From Kribbella aluminosa (GTDB lineage: Bacteria; Actinomycetota; Actinomycetes; Propionibacteriales; Kribbellaceae), in assembly GCF_017876295.1 (NCBI RefSeq), contig NZ_JAGINT010000001.1:1426001-1490000 (forward strand): a stretch of DNA of 64,000 bases, written 5' to 3'. A model generated the notes under the pieces. That model had not been told where the DNA came from and made no database searches. It saw nothing but the letters and a program-made list of their open reading frames with translations. Numbering within the stretch: the first letter of the stretch is position 1; each line of letters opens with the position of its first letter. Positions 16,457-25,395 of this stretch are shown here, in pieces. The translations under genes and the position numbers were made by a program.

Positions 16457-19219
16457 ATGACCCGTCGCCGTACCGGCGCAGTCAGTGTTCTCACGGCCGG
16501 CCTGTTGCTGGCCGCCGTACTTCAGTCACCCGCCCGCGCCGCGACCACCGCTGCGCCGACACTCACGATCACGCCGACCACGGTCGGCAACACCTTCACC
16601 GTCGGGCAGCAGGTGAAGCTGGGCTTCAGCACCGACGCAGCCACCGTCAACTGGACGGTGCGGGACGCCAGCGGCACCGAGGTCGCCAAGGGCTCCGCCG
16701 CAGCCGCCACGCTGAACGGCCAGCTGCCCTTGTCGATCAGTACGCCCGGCTGGTACCAGACCGACCTGAGGGCGGTCGCCGCGGACGGTACGACGACGCT
16801 CGGCGGCACCGACTTCGCCGTACTGACGCCGCACGACTTCTCCGCGTCCACGGACACCCGGATCGGCACGGCCACCGCCCTGGGGTTCGGGGGCATGGCC
16901 AACCCCGGTCTGGACGCCGTACCGCTGCTGGCGAACGGCGGTATCTCGACCGCGCGCGACGAGGCGTTCTGGGCGGCGGCCGAGACCACCAAGGGCGTCA
17001 TCCAGTTCCCGCAGAACGTCAAGAACTACAAGGCCGCGCTGGACGCCAACCACGTGGACTTCCTGAACATCCTCGACTACGGCAACTCGCTGTACTACCC
17101 GGACGAGGCACCGTCGACCGACGAACAGCGTGCGGCTTTCACGCGGTACGCCGTGGCGGCTGTTGACGAGTTCGGGACCGACCACACGACGTACGAGCTG
17201 TGGAACGAGTGGAACCTGCGGGACCCGAACGGCGCCGCCAAGGCCAGCCCGGAGAACTATGTCGCGCTGCTGAAGACGGTGAGCGCCGCCGTACGGGCGA
17301 AGCACCCGGACGTGAAGCTGACGGGTCCGTCGCTGGCGGTCATCAACGACTGGCAGGGCTGGTTCACCAAGTTCGCGGACCTCGGCGGGCTGGACTACGT
17401 GGACGCGGTGACCATCCACCCGTACGTGCAGCCGCTGGACCCTGAGGCCTCGGTGGCGTACGTGAACACCATTCGCAGCATCATGGCCGCGCATGGCTCC
17501 ACCAAGCCGATCTACATCACCGAACAGGGCTGGGCGACCGGCACCAACCCCAGCGCGGTGTCGGAGCCGGCCCAGGCACGTGACCTGGTCCGCGGTCAGC
17601 TGCTGGCCTACGGCAACGGTGTGGCGCGCTACAGCTCGTACAACTTCATGGACTCGGGCAACGACCCGTCGAACGTCGAGCACCGGTTCGGCCTGGTGCG
17701 CAACCGGCTCGACGCACGGGGTGCGCTGGTGCCCAAACCGTCGTACGTCGCCACCGCCGTACTGGCACGCCAGATCGACCAGCTGCCCCTGACCGGGCAG
17801 ACGCGTTTCGGGACCAGCGGGTACGACGTGGCGTTCGACGCCGGTGCTGGACAGAGCGTGCATGCGGTGTGGTCGACGACGCCAGGCCCGGTGAACCTGG
17901 CGGCGCCGGCCGGCTCACAGGTTCAGATCACCAGCCTGTACGGCGAGACGACCACGCTGACGGCTGACGCCGGAGGGCATGTGTGGGTGAGTGCAGGGCC
18001 TGACCCGTTCTATGCACGGGGTGCTATCAGTGGGGTGGCGCCGTCCAACCGGTTCGGGCTGTCGGTGGCACCTGAGATCGCAGGTGACCCGGCTACGGGC
18101 ACGGTGACGTTCAGCAACCCGGATGCGGTTGCGCACTCCTTCACGGTCTCGGCTGGTGGAGCTGAGACGAGTGGTTCGGTTGCTGCTGGCGCGACTGCTA
18201 CCGCAGCGGTCTCCTACCCGGCCCAGGACTCGACCGGTGCCCGCACGTACACCGCAAAGCTCAGCGTTGACGGGCAGGCCGTCGCCCTCGTGTCTACGAC
18301 CGGCACCGCGACCCCACCGCTGTCTGTGACCGCCTCTCACGTGCTCAACGGGAGTGGGAAGAACCTGTTGCGATTCCGGGTCACCAATGCGTCCTCCCAC
18401 GCCATTGCAGTTGCTGGGTTGGACTGGGTGTCGGGTACGGCGTCCGGGACGTTGCTGGCGGGGTGCACGATCGGTGCGAATGCCACGCGAGAGGTGGACG
18501 TGCCGCTAACCCTGACAGGTCCTTCCAGCTGGTCTGCGACTCTGCGGCGAGCGGGGGAGGCGTCCATCACCTCGGCTGGGACCCTGACGCCTGCGAGCTC
18601 GTTGACAGTCGCCAAGCGGCACACGGTCACGCTGGACGGGGTCATCGACCCAGTGGTTGCCAAGCAGCCCGCCATCGCGCTGGAAGGCACCGGTACGCCG
18701 CCGATTACCGGCTGGGGCGGCCCTAGCGACCTGTCCGGGAAGCTGTGGCTCACCCACGACGACCAGAACCTGTACCTGTCGGCCAAGATCACCGACGACG
18801 TGTTCTCGCAGCCGAACCGTGGCGGCAACATCTGGGGCGGGGACGGGATCCAGCTCGGTATGACGGCCGGTGCGCCCGGTGAAGCCACCGCGGCGCAGGA
18901 GATCGGTGTTGCGCTGACGGATGCCGGTCCGGTGGACACCTGGCGTTGGACGCCGACCAGCCAGGCCGGTGTGCCGCCGGGTGTTCAGGCCAAGGTGGTG
19001 CGGGACGAGGCCGCGCACACCACGACGTACGAGATCGCGGTGCCGTGGAGCACGCTCGGGTTCGCGGCCAAAGACCGGCTGCTGTCGGCGACCGTCGTGG
19101 TCAACGAGAACGACGGCACCGGCCGCCGTGGCTGGCTGAGCTGGGGCAAGGGGGTCGCGGAGACCAAGAACCCGGCCCTGTTCAACGCCATCCGGCTCGA
19201 CCCGGCCGCCGCCAAATAG
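16457..19219 (+). CDS. Large secreted clan GH-A glycoside hydrolase with C-terminal CBM9-like domain
   Basis: Exported polysaccharide-degrading enzyme of 920 residues. A Sec signal peptide (MTRRRTG, hydrophobic core, ARAA near residue 29) is followed by a beta-sandwich linker, a TIM-barrel with acid/base Glu251 in ELWNEWN and nucleophile Glu356 in YITEQGW (clan GH-A, GH39/GH5-like spacing), Ig/NPCBM-like beta domains, and from about residue 720 a CBM9-like sugar-binding module with GIQLGM and VPWSTLGF. RBS GAGAGGAG precedes the ATG. Control by the adjacent LacI protein is likely. The substrate is unknown; co-regulation with the importer suggests its oligosaccharide products are taken up by it. 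Confidence 0.85.
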   Translation: MTRRRTGAVSVLTAGLLLAAVLQSPARAATTAAPTLTITPTTVGNTFTVGQQVKLGFSTDAATVNWTVRDASGTEVAKGSAAAATLNGQLPLSISTPGWYQTDLRAVAADGTTTLGGTDFAVLTPHDFSASTDTRIGTATALGFGGMANPGLDAVPLLANGGISTARDEAFWAAAETTKGVIQFPQNVKNYKAALDANHVDFLNILDYGNSLYYPDEAPSTDEQRAAFTRYAVAAVDEFGTDHTTYELWNEWNLRDPNGAAKASPENYVALLKTVSAAVRAKHPDVKLTGPSLAVINDWQGWFTKFADLGGLDYVDAVTIHPYVQPLDPEASVAYVNTIRSIMAAHGSTKPIYITEQGWATGTNPSAVSEPAQARDLVRGQLLAYGNGVARYSSYNFMDSGNDPSNVEHRFGLVRNRLDARGALVPKPSYVATAVLARQIDQLPLTGQTRFGTSGYDVAFDAGAGQSVHAVWSTTPGPVNLAAPAGSQVQITSLYGETTTLTADAGGHVWVSAGPDPFYARGAISGVAPSNRFGLSVAPEIAGDPATGTVTFSNPDAVAHSFTVSAGGAETSGSVAAGATATAAVSYPAQDSTGARTYTAKLSVDGQAVALVSTTGTATPPLSVTASHVLNGSGKNLLRFRVTNASSHAIAVAGLDWVSGTASGTLLAGCTIGANATREVDVPLTLTGPSSWSATLRRAGEASITSAGTLTPASSLTVAKRHTVTLDGVIDPVVAKQPAIALEGTGTPPITGWGGPSDLSGKLWLTHDDQNLYLSAKITDDVFSQPNRGGNIWGGDGIQLGMTAGAPGEATAAQEIGVALTDAGPVDTWRWTPTSQAGVPPGVQAKVVRDEAAHTTTYEIAVPWSTLGFAAKDRLLSATVVVNENDGTGRRGWLSWGKGVAETKNPALFNAIRLDPAAAK

Positions 19220-19243
19220 CCGCCCGGTAGCCGCCCACTGACT

Positions 19244-19288
19244 CGGCGTAGGTGCCCTGGAACCGCTGCCCGAGGGGCACCTGCGCCG
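19244..19288 (+). terminator. Strong hairpin after the secreted hydrolase
   Basis: CGGCGTAGGTGCCC (19244-19257) pairs with 19275-19288 over 14 positions with one G-T type exchange and a 17-base loop. It lies 25 bases after the hydrolase stop and before the next gene. No T-tract follows. Confidence 0.55.
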
Positions 19289-19340
19289 ACCTCGGCCCGC
19301 ACGCCTAGGATCGGTCCTGGGAGACGAGAAGGAGTGCGAG

Positions 19341-19562
19341 TTGAGTCACACCGTGCTGGCCGAGCTGGTGGCCAACGTGCTGAAGGTCACGGCCAAGGCC
19401 GGGGACACGGTGCGACCTGATGACACCCTGGTCATCCTGGAGTCCATGAAGATGGAGATCCCGGTGCTGGCCGAGGTGGCCGGCACCATCACCGAACTGA
19501 AGGTCGCCGAGGGCGAAGTGGTCCGCGACGGCGACCCGATTGCCGTGATCGACGAGAACTGA
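19341..19562 (+). CDS. Small biotinyl/lipoyl-attachment protein (TB7.3-like)
   Basis: A 73-residue single biotinyl-lipoyl domain. The modification motif ESMKMEIP carries the target lysine at about residue 35. Length and sequence resemble the mycobacterial biotinylated protein TB7.3 (Rv3221c, from memory), itself encoded near an ECF sigma factor. A TTG start at 19341 follows AAGGAG. It could act as a free-standing biotin carrier; no carboxylase subunit is nearby. It ends about 50 bp before the sigE promoter. Confidence 0.88.
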   Translation: MSHTVLAELVANVLKVTAKAGDTVRPDDTLVILESMKMEIPVLAEVAGTITELKVAEGEVVRDGDPIAVIDEN

Positions 19563-19611
19563 TTCAACCGAAATGACCTCCTACGCGTCTTCAGAGGTGA
19601 GGGCCACGGCC

Positions 19612-19638
19612 GGGAACTTCCGGTCGCGGCGCCGCGTT
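19612..19638 (+). promoter_or_regulatory. ECF-type promoter upstream of sigE (probable autoregulation)
   Basis: GGGAAC at 19612-19617 and CGTT at 19635-19638 are separated by 17 bases, matching the GGAAC/CGTT pattern of SigE-class ECF promoters. It lies 75 bp before ATG 19713 and about 120 bp before GTG 19758. Confidence 0.55.
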
Positions 19639-19757
19639 GAGCCGTCGTACGAACAAACCAGGGTCCAACCCGGGTTTTCCCGACGTGCGCAGAGGACGGT
19701 GACCGCGGCACCATGGCCTTCACGCTTATTGCCGAGAGGACCCAGGGAGGCGTTGCG

Positions 19758-20378
19758 GTGAAGCCGTTCGACACCTCGACGGTGCCGGCCCCGCAGCCAG
19801 TCGCGGACGCGCTGCCGTCGTGGGACGAGATCGTCCGCACGCACTCGGCCCGCGTCTACCGCCTGGCGTACCGCCTGACCGGTAACAAGCACGACGCCGA
19901 GGACCTCACCCAGGAGGTCTTCGTCCGGGTCTTCCGCTCGCTGTCGTCGTACACGCCGGGCACCTTCGAGGGCTGGCTGTACCGGATCACCACGAACCTG
20001 TTCCTCGACGGCGCCCGCCGCAAGCAGCGGATCCGCTTCGACGGCCTGCCCGAGGACGCCCACGACCGGCTGCCGGCCAAGGGCGAGGGGCCGGCCGAGA
20101 AGCTGGACTCGGACCTGTTCGACCACGACGTACAGGATGCGCTGGACGCCCTGCCCGAGGACTTCCGCGCCGCCGTCGTGCTGTGCGACATCGAGGGCAT
20201 GACGTACGACGAGATCGCCGACGTCCTGGACGTGAAGCTCGGCACCGTCCGGAGCCGGATCCACCGCGGCCGGTCGATGCTGCGCAAGCACCTGGAGCAC
20301 CGGGCCCCGCGGTCCGGCCAGACCCGTGTCGGCGGCCCGCCAACCGACGGACTGTTCGACGGGGGTGACCTCGGATGA
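19758..20378 (+). CDS. sigE: ECF RNA polymerase sigma factor SigE
   Basis: Envelope-stress sigma factor of the SigE group, 206 residues. Region 2 is very clear ([31 protein letters not shown] core, about residues 33-59) and region 4 holds the recognition helix [11 protein letters not shown] (about residues 166-176). GTG at 19758 is preferred because AGGGAGG lies 7 bases upstream; an in-frame ATG at 19713 would add 15 residues and has a poorer site. The stop overlaps the ATG of the anti-sigma gene by 4 bases, the normal arrangement for stoichiometric control. An ECF-type promoter upstream indicates autoregulation. Confidence 0.95.
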   Translation: MKPFDTSTVPAPQPVADALPSWDEIVRTHSARVYRLAYRLTGNKHDAEDLTQEVFVRVFRSLSSYTPGTFEGWLYRITTNLFLDGARRKQRIRFDGLPEDAHDRLPAKGEGPAEKLDSDLFDHDVQDALDALPEDFRAAVVLCDIEGMTYDEIADVLDVKLGTVRSRIHRGRSMLRKHLEHRAPRSGQTRVGGPPTDGLFDGGDLG

Positions 20379-21013
20379 CGCACCCGCTGGACAAGCTGAG
20401 CGCGGTCGTCGACGGTGAGCTCGACCACGACTCCCGGGACAAGGTCCTGAGCCACCTGGTCGGCTGCGACACCTGCCGTGCCGAGGTGGACGCGCAGCGC
20501 CGGCTGAAGGCGCGGATGGCGGCGCTGGAGCTGCCGGACGAGCCGACCGACCTGATGCAGCGCCTGATGGGCGTCTCGTCGTTCTCGACCGAGCCGCGGG
20601 AGGAGGTCCGCCCGGTGCTCACGCCGGCGGTCAGCCTGTTCCCGCAGCGGTCGGCGTTCCCGGCCGGGCGGACAGGTGGCACCCGGCCGGGGACCGCCCG
20701 CTCGCGCTCCCGCCGCCGCGCCGGCGTGCTGGGGGCAGCCGGCTCGGCCGCGGCCGTGGCCTCCCTGCTGGGTACGGCGTTCGTCGTCGGCGACCCGTCC
20801 CGCTCGGAGCAGCCGCCGACGCTGCAGCCGCCGGTCGCGAGCTTCTCCTCCGACCACGCGACCACGTCCGGCGGAGCGCCGTTCGCGGACCCGGTCGCAC
20901 TGATGAGCACGTACAGCCCGACGGGGTACGCCGGGCTGAGCCCGTCCTTGGGCCCGTCCTTGGGCCCGACCTTGGGCTCGACGCTGCGGCCGGTGGCCCT
21001 GACCGGGCGCTGA
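20375..21013 (+). CDS. rseA: Zinc-finger anti-sigma factor (RseA-like)
   Basis: Holds SigE inactive at the membrane. The 212-residue protein has the ZAS zinc motif His27-x3-Cys31-x2-Cys34 in its N-terminal domain. A hydrophobic Ala/Gly/Leu stretch at about 114-135 is the likely membrane segment, leaving a C-terminal tail outside. The tail ends in short SLGP repeats coded by a 12-bp tandem repeat. Translational overlap with sigE and the following RseB-like and HtrA genes fits release of SigE by regulated proteolysis. Confidence 0.9.
   Translation: MTHPLDKLSAVVDGELDHDSRDKVLSHLVGCDTCRAEVDAQRRLKARMAALELPDEPTDLMQRLMGVSSFSTEPREEVRPVLTPAVSLFPQRSAFPAGRTGGTRPGTARSRSRRRAGVLGAAGSAAAVASLLGTAFVVGDPSRSEQPPTLQPPVASFSSDHATTSGGAPFADPVALMSTYSPTGYAGLSPSLGPSLGPTLGSTLRPVALTGR
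20942..20977 (+). repeat. 12-bp tandem repeat inside rseA
   Basis: Unit CCGTCCTTGGGC occurs three times with one or two changes and decays after 20977. It encodes Ser/Thr-Leu-Gly-Pro repeats in the extracytoplasmic tail of the anti-sigma factor. Copy number could vary between strains. Confidence 0.6.
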
Positions 21014-21016
21014 CCG

Positions 21017-22069
21017 GTGAGCCTGTCGCGGCTCGCCATGCTGGTCAGCACTGCCCTGATCGGTCTTGGCCTGCCCACGTCCGCTGCCGCCGTACCCGAG
21101 GTCTCCAAGGCCGACTCGCCCACCGCGGTCAGCTGGCTGCGCAGAGCGGCCGCCGCGCCGAACCACGTCTCGTACCACGGCACGCAGATCATCACCGCCT
21201 GGGGACCGCAGGGTGCCAGCTCGGCGATGTTCGACATCCTGCACGCGGCGTCGCAGGGCTCCGAGATCAGCGTGCTCGGGTCGTCCGCGCCCGGCGCCAA
21301 GGCGTTCGTGCAGCGGGCGACGACGACGGATGCCGCGATCGACGGTGGGCCGTTGGCCTTGCTGCAGTCGACGTACCAGCTGGTCGACAAGTGCTGCACC
21401 GACCTGATCGGCCGGGCCGCGATCCTGGTGGAGGCCCTGCGGGACGACCAGACGCTGGCCGCCCGGTTCTGGATCGACAAGGCCACCGGGTTGTTGCTTC
21501 AGCGCCAGCTGTTCAGCCCCGACGGCAAGACGATGGTGCGCGCGACCGTCTTCACCGAGCTGCACATCGAGAGCTCCGAGTTCCTCGGCCACCTGCCCCC
21601 GATGCTGCCCAGCGGTGTCGAGGCGGTCGGCATGGGCAAGGTCGACGAGCTGCGCTCCGCGGGCTGGGTGTGCGCACCGGACCTGCCGGCCTCACTGAAG
21701 CTGTACGACGTGCACCAGGACACGACCAACGGGTCCCTGCAGTTCTCGTACTCGGACGGGCTGTTCAACGTGTCGCTGTTCGAGCAGCGCGGCGCCCTCG
21801 ACCCGTCGGCGGTGAAGGGGTACAGCACCACCGACAGTCCCGGTGTCTACCTGCGGTACGGGATGCCGTCGTACGTGGTCTGGTCGTCCGGTGGAATCGT
21901 CTACACGCTGATCGGCGACCTGCCGCCGGACCAGCTCGGACAGGTGGTCAGGTCGTTCCCGCACGACCTGCCGGAGAAGCTGTCCGCGATCCAGCGGCTG
22001 GGGACCGGGCTGGCCAAAATCGCGACCTGGCTCACTCCGATGGGTGCACTGTCCCCGAAGCTGGGATAA
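21017..22069 (+). CDS. Exported MucB/RseB-like sigma-E regulatory protein
   Basis: Predicted extracytoplasmic regulator of 350 residues. A signal peptide (MSLSRLAML..., about 1-25) precedes a domain with AVSWLRRAAAAPNHVSYHGTQII, the lipid-binding fold seen in RseB/LolA-type proteins, and a C-terminal half ending in GIVYTLIGDLPPDQLGQVV. GTG at 21017 lies 3 bases after the anti-sigma stop. By analogy with RseB it may shield the anti-sigma factor from proteolysis until envelope damage occurs. The family call rests on recalled pattern and context. Confidence 0.75.
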   Translation: MSLSRLAMLVSTALIGLGLPTSAAAVPEVSKADSPTAVSWLRRAAAAPNHVSYHGTQIITAWGPQGASSAMFDILHAASQGSEISVLGSSAPGAKAFVQRATTTDAAIDGGPLALLQSTYQLVDKCCTDLIGRAAILVEALRDDQTLAARFWIDKATGLLLQRQLFSPDGKTMVRATVFTELHIESSEFLGHLPPMLPSGVEAVGMGKVDELRSAGWVCAPDLPASLKLYDVHQDTTNGSLQFSYSDGLFNVSLFEQRGALDPSAVKGYSTTDSPGVYLRYGMPSYVVWSSGGIVYTLIGDLPPDQLGQVVRSFPHDLPEKLSAIQRLGTGLAKIATWLTPMGALSPKLG

Positions 22070-22151
22070 TCACATCTGGAAGCACCTCCGGTTACCTCTG
22101 GGCGGCTTCCGACCGACGACCACGACGAAGACGTGAGGCGGGGACCGTCAC

Positions 22152-23669
22152 ATGAGCGACGACGCCGAGCCGACAGTTCCAACCCCGGCAACCGCGGAAC
22201 CAACCGCACCCCAGCCAACCACCCCTGCCTCCCCTGGACCGCTTCCGAACGGCCCCACCGCCCCGCATCTCGAGGCGAACGGGTCTACCGCCGCCGGGCC
22301 CGCTCCGGAGGCCGGGTCGGGGGTGTCGGCGTTGGCGCCGCCGGTGCCCGGGGCGGGGGCGATGCCGTTGCAGGCGCCGGGGTCGGATGCCGCCTACCGG
22401 CAGACGAACGGTGGTCGTTCCAGCACGCAGCGCAGCTTCGGGCGGCCGGAGCCGCAGCAGGGGACCTTCCGCCCGCTCTACCCGGGGCAGGCGTGGCCGA
22501 CCGAGCTGCCGCCGTACCGTCCGGCGTACCTGCCGCCGCCACCGGCCGACTGGCACCAGCAGCAGGCCCGCTCGTACACGTCCGAGCCGCCGAAGGTGAA
22601 CCGGGTGGTCACGATCGCCGCCCTGGTCGCCCTGGTCATCGGCGTCCTCGCCGGCGCCGGTGCCGCGACCGTCGTGGTCGCCCTGGACGGGAACAACGCC
22701 CCGATCGCCCAGCAGCCCGATCCGCCGATCGGCACCGGCGCGGACCCCAGGATCCGTACGGGCTCGGTGTCCGCGGTCGCCGCCACCCTGCTGCCGAGCG
22801 TCGTCCAGCTGAAGGTCCAGGGCGCGGACAACTCCAACGACACCGGATCCGGCTTCGTGATCGACAACGTCGGCCACATCCTGACCAACAACCACGTGGT
22901 CGAGGCCGCGGCCAAGGGCGGCTCGATCCAGGTCGTCACCAACGACAACAAGACCGCGACCGCCCGTCTCGTCGGTCGCTCGCCGGCGTACGACCTGGCC
23001 GTCGTCCAGGTAGCCGGGCTGACCGCCCCCTCGGTGCAGTTCGGCCGGTCGGAGGCGGCGATCGTCGGGCAGGACGTGGTCGCGATCGGCTCGCCGCTCG
23101 GGCTGGCCGGCACCGTCACCTCGGGCATCATCTCGGCGAAGAACCGGCCGGTGACGACCGGCGACGACACCGGCCAGGCGTCGTCGTACATCAGCGCGCT
23201 GCAGACCGACGCGGCGATCAACCCGGGCAACTCGGGCGGTCCGCTGGTCGACATGAACGCGCGGGTGATCGGGGTGAACTCCGCGATCGCCACGGTCCGC
23301 GGCGCCACCGAGGGGCAGAGCGGCAGCATCGGGCTCGGGTTCGCGATCCCGATCGACCAGGCCCGGCGGACCGCGCAGCAGCTCATCGCCACCGGTCAGG
23401 CGTCGTACCCGGTGATCGGGGCCAGCGTCGACATGACGTTCGCGGGCGGCGGCCGGGTCAGCGCGGTGACCCCGCGGTCGCCGGCCGCAAGGGCCGGGCT
23501 GCGGGTCGGTGACGTGATCACCGCGCTCAACAACCAGGCGGTGGACAGCGCCGAGGTGCTGATCGTCGCGATCCGCACGCATCAGCCGGGCGAGGCGGTC
23601 CGGCTCGCGTACGAGCGCGCCGGACGTTCCCGCACGGTTACGCTCACTCTCGGCCAGGAGATCGGCTGA
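22152..23669 (+). CDS. htrA: HtrA/DegP-type membrane-anchored serine protease with PDZ domain
   Basis: Envelope quality-control protease of 505 residues. A long Pro/Ala-rich cytoplasmic N-terminus (about 1-150) is followed by one membrane helix (about 152-178), a trypsin-like domain with His248 (TNNHVV), Asp281 (AYDLAVV) and Ser361 (GNSGGPL), and a C-terminal PDZ domain (about 415-500). Position after sigE-rseA-rseB makes it a candidate effector, or the protease acting on the anti-sigma factor. The ATG is 82 bp after the previous stop. Confidence 0.95.
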   Translation: MSDDAEPTVPTPATAEPTAPQPTTPASPGPLPNGPTAPHLEANGSTAAGPAPEAGSGVSALAPPVPGAGAMPLQAPGSDAAYRQTNGGRSSTQRSFGRPEPQQGTFRPLYPGQAWPTELPPYRPAYLPPPPADWHQQQARSYTSEPPKVNRVVTIAALVALVIGVLAGAGAATVVVALDGNNAPIAQQPDPPIGTGADPRIRTGSVSAVAATLLPSVVQLKVQGADNSNDTGSGFVIDNVGHILTNNHVVEAAAKGGSIQVVTNDNKTATARLVGRSPAYDLAVVQVAGLTAPSVQFGRSEAAIVGQDVVAIGSPLGLAGTVTSGIISAKNRPVTTGDDTGQASSYISALQTDAAINPGNSGGPLVDMNARVIGVNSAIATVRGATEGQSGSIGLGFAIPIDQARRTAQQLIATGQASYPVIGASVDMTFAGGGRVSAVTPRSPAARAGLRVGDVITALNNQAVDSAEVLIVAIRTHQPGEAVRLAYERAGRSRTVTLTLGQEIG

Positions 23670-23726
23670 GGCGCTGCAGCCGGTCTGGGGATAGGCTGGC
23701 CCGGGAACGTACGGAGAGGTGAGGAC

Positions 23727-24062
23727 ATGTTCGGCATCGGACCGCTGGAACTGGTCGTGATCGCGATCGTCGCCGTACTCGTCTTCGGGCCGGATCGGCT
23801 CCCGGAGTTCGCCCGGACGGCGGGCCGCGTGCTGCGCCAGGTCCGGCAGCTGGTGAACAACGCGCAGACCGACCTGCGCAACGAGCTCGGCCCGGAGTAC
23901 GCCGACCTCGACCTTCAGGACCTGAACCCGAAGAACTTCGTCCGCAAGCACCTGCTCGACCCGATCGAGGACGAGGTCAAGTCGGTCACCGAGATGAGCG
24001 ACAGCACCCAGCAACGCCTCCCGGCCGGCGCCAAGCCGCCGTTCGACCCCGAGTCGACCTGA
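23727..24062 (+). CDS. tatB: Sec-independent protein translocase subunit TatB
   Basis: Part of the twin-arginine translocation receptor. The 111-residue protein has a short N-terminal membrane helix (GIGPLELVVIAIVAVLVFG) ending at the FGPDRLPE hinge, then an amphipathic helix (FARTAGRVLRQVRQLV) and an acidic tail. It lies 57 bp after htrA, the same order as in mycobacteria. Two Tat-type substrates may exist in the window (see 46077-47618). Confidence 0.93.
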   Translation: MFGIGPLELVVIAIVAVLVFGPDRLPEFARTAGRVLRQVRQLVNNAQTDLRNELGPEYADLDLQDLNPKNFVRKHLLDPIEDEVKSVTEMSDSTQQRLPAGAKPPFDPEST

Positions 24063-24172
24063 TCAGCTCCACCAGAACAGCAGCCCGGTAGCGACTGCAC
24101 CGGCAACGCCGTACAGCGCGGCCCGTTGCGGAGTACGTCGGCGAAGGGCTCGACGTACTCCGTCCGAGCTGG

Positions 24173-25318
24173 TCAGCGACCGGCGGGGGAGAGGCCTAGC
24201 TGGCGGCCGAGCAGCCCGCGCGGCTTGCCGCCGAGCGTCGCGGCGATCTTGCCGAGTATCTGCGCGGCCGGGGTGTCCGGGTCCGCCAACGTCAGCGGCT
24301 GACCGAGGTCGCCGCCGGAGCGGAGCCGCTCGTCGAGCGGGATCTCGCCGAGCAGCGGGATCGGGTAGCCGAGCCGCGCGGACAGCGTCTCCGCGACCCG
24401 GGTACCGCCACCGGAGCCGAAGATCTCGATCCGGTGCTCGGGACCGCAGTGCGGGCAGGGCAGGTACGACATGTTCTCGACCACGCCGGCGACCCGCTGG
24501 TGCACCATCTGCGCCATCGTGCCGGCCCGCTCCGCCACCTCGGCGGCGGCCTCCTGCGGGGTCGTCACGACGATCACCTCGGCGCTGGTCAGCCGCTGGC
24601 CGACGGAGATCGCGATGTCGCCGGTGCCCGGCGGGAGGTCCAGCAGCAGTACGTCGAGGTCGCCCCAGTACACGTCGGCGAGCATCTGGACGAGCGCGCG
24701 GTCCAGGATCGGGCCGCGCCAGGCGACCACCTGGTCGCGCTTCGGCTTCAGCATGCCGATCGAGATCACCTTCACGCCGTGCGCGGGCACCGGCATGATC
24801 ATGTCGTCCACGGCGGTCGGGCGCTCGTCCGCGACGCCGAACATGGCCGGCACCGAGTGGCCGTAGATGTCCGCGTCCAGGACGCCCACCGACAGGCCCT
24901 GGCGGGCCATCGCGACCGCCAGGTTGACGGTGACGGACGACTTGCCGACGCCGCCCTTGCCGGACGCGATCGCGAACACCTTGGTCAGCGAGTCCGGCCG
25001 GGAGAACGGGATCTCCTTCTCGGCCACGCCGCCGCGCAGCTGGGTCTGCAGGGCCGCCCGCTGCTCGGACGACATCACGCCGAGATCGATCTCCACGCCG
25101 GTGACGCCGTCGAGCTTGCTCACCGCGGCCGTGACGTCGCGGCGCAGCGTGTCCTTCATCGGACAGCCGGCGACGGTCAGCAGAACCCGTACGGCGACCA
25201 CGCCGTCGTCCCGGACGACGACGGACTCGACCATCCCCAGGTCCGTGATCGGCTTCTTGATCTCGGGATCGAGCACTCCACCGAGCGCCGCGGTCACCTG
25301 CTCAGCAGTGGCAGCCAT
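24173..25318 (-). CDS. mrp: Mrp/ApbC/NBP35-family iron-sulfur carrier ATPase
   Basis: P-loop ATPase that carries and transfers Fe-S clusters, 381 residues. It has an N-terminal MIP18/DUF59 domain (about 5-90, with the conserved GCPM at 51-54), the deviant Walker A GKGGVGKS (120-127), and the cluster-binding CxxC at Cys288/Cys291 (CPHC). The 110-bp gap to tatB holds only a short minus-strand frame without a start codon. mrp is convergent with tatB and downstream of pspAB-htpX on the minus strand. Confidence 0.94.
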   Translation of the reverse strand: MAATAEQVTAALGGVLDPEIKKPITDLGMVESVVVRDDGVVAVRVLLTVAGCPMKDTLRRDVTAAVSKLDGVTGVEIDLGVMSSEQRAALQTQLRGGVAEKEIPFSRPDSLTKVFAIASGKGGVGKSSVTVNLAVAMARQGLSVGVLDADIYGHSVPAMFGVADERPTAVDDMIMPVPAHGVKVISIGMLKPKRDQVVAWRGPILDRALVQMLADVYWGDLDVLLLDLPPGTGDIAISVGQRLTSAEVIVVTTPQEAAAEVAERAGTMAQMVHQRVAGVVENMSYLPCPHCGPEHRIEIFGSGGGTRVAETLSARLGYPIPLLGEIPLDERLRSGGDLGQPLTLADPDTPAAQILGKIAATLGGKPRGLLGRQLGLSPAGR

Positions 25319-25395
25319 ACCCCAAGGCTACGTGCTCCCCCGAGTCCACCGGACCACGGTCCATGTGACATACCCCCAGCAAGGCAACCCTTACT

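Noticed and set aside
24063..24195. Short minus-strand frame between tatB and mrp ending in a hydrophobic GLLFWWS tail
   Set aside because: Coding-like composition but no ATG/GTG/TTG before the upstream in-frame stop, so it cannot be called a gene; at most a remnant.
25319..25395. Iron-box-like sequence (AAGGCAACCCTTA) between pspAB and mrp
   Set aside because: Too short and imperfect against the DtxR/IdeR consensus to support a site.
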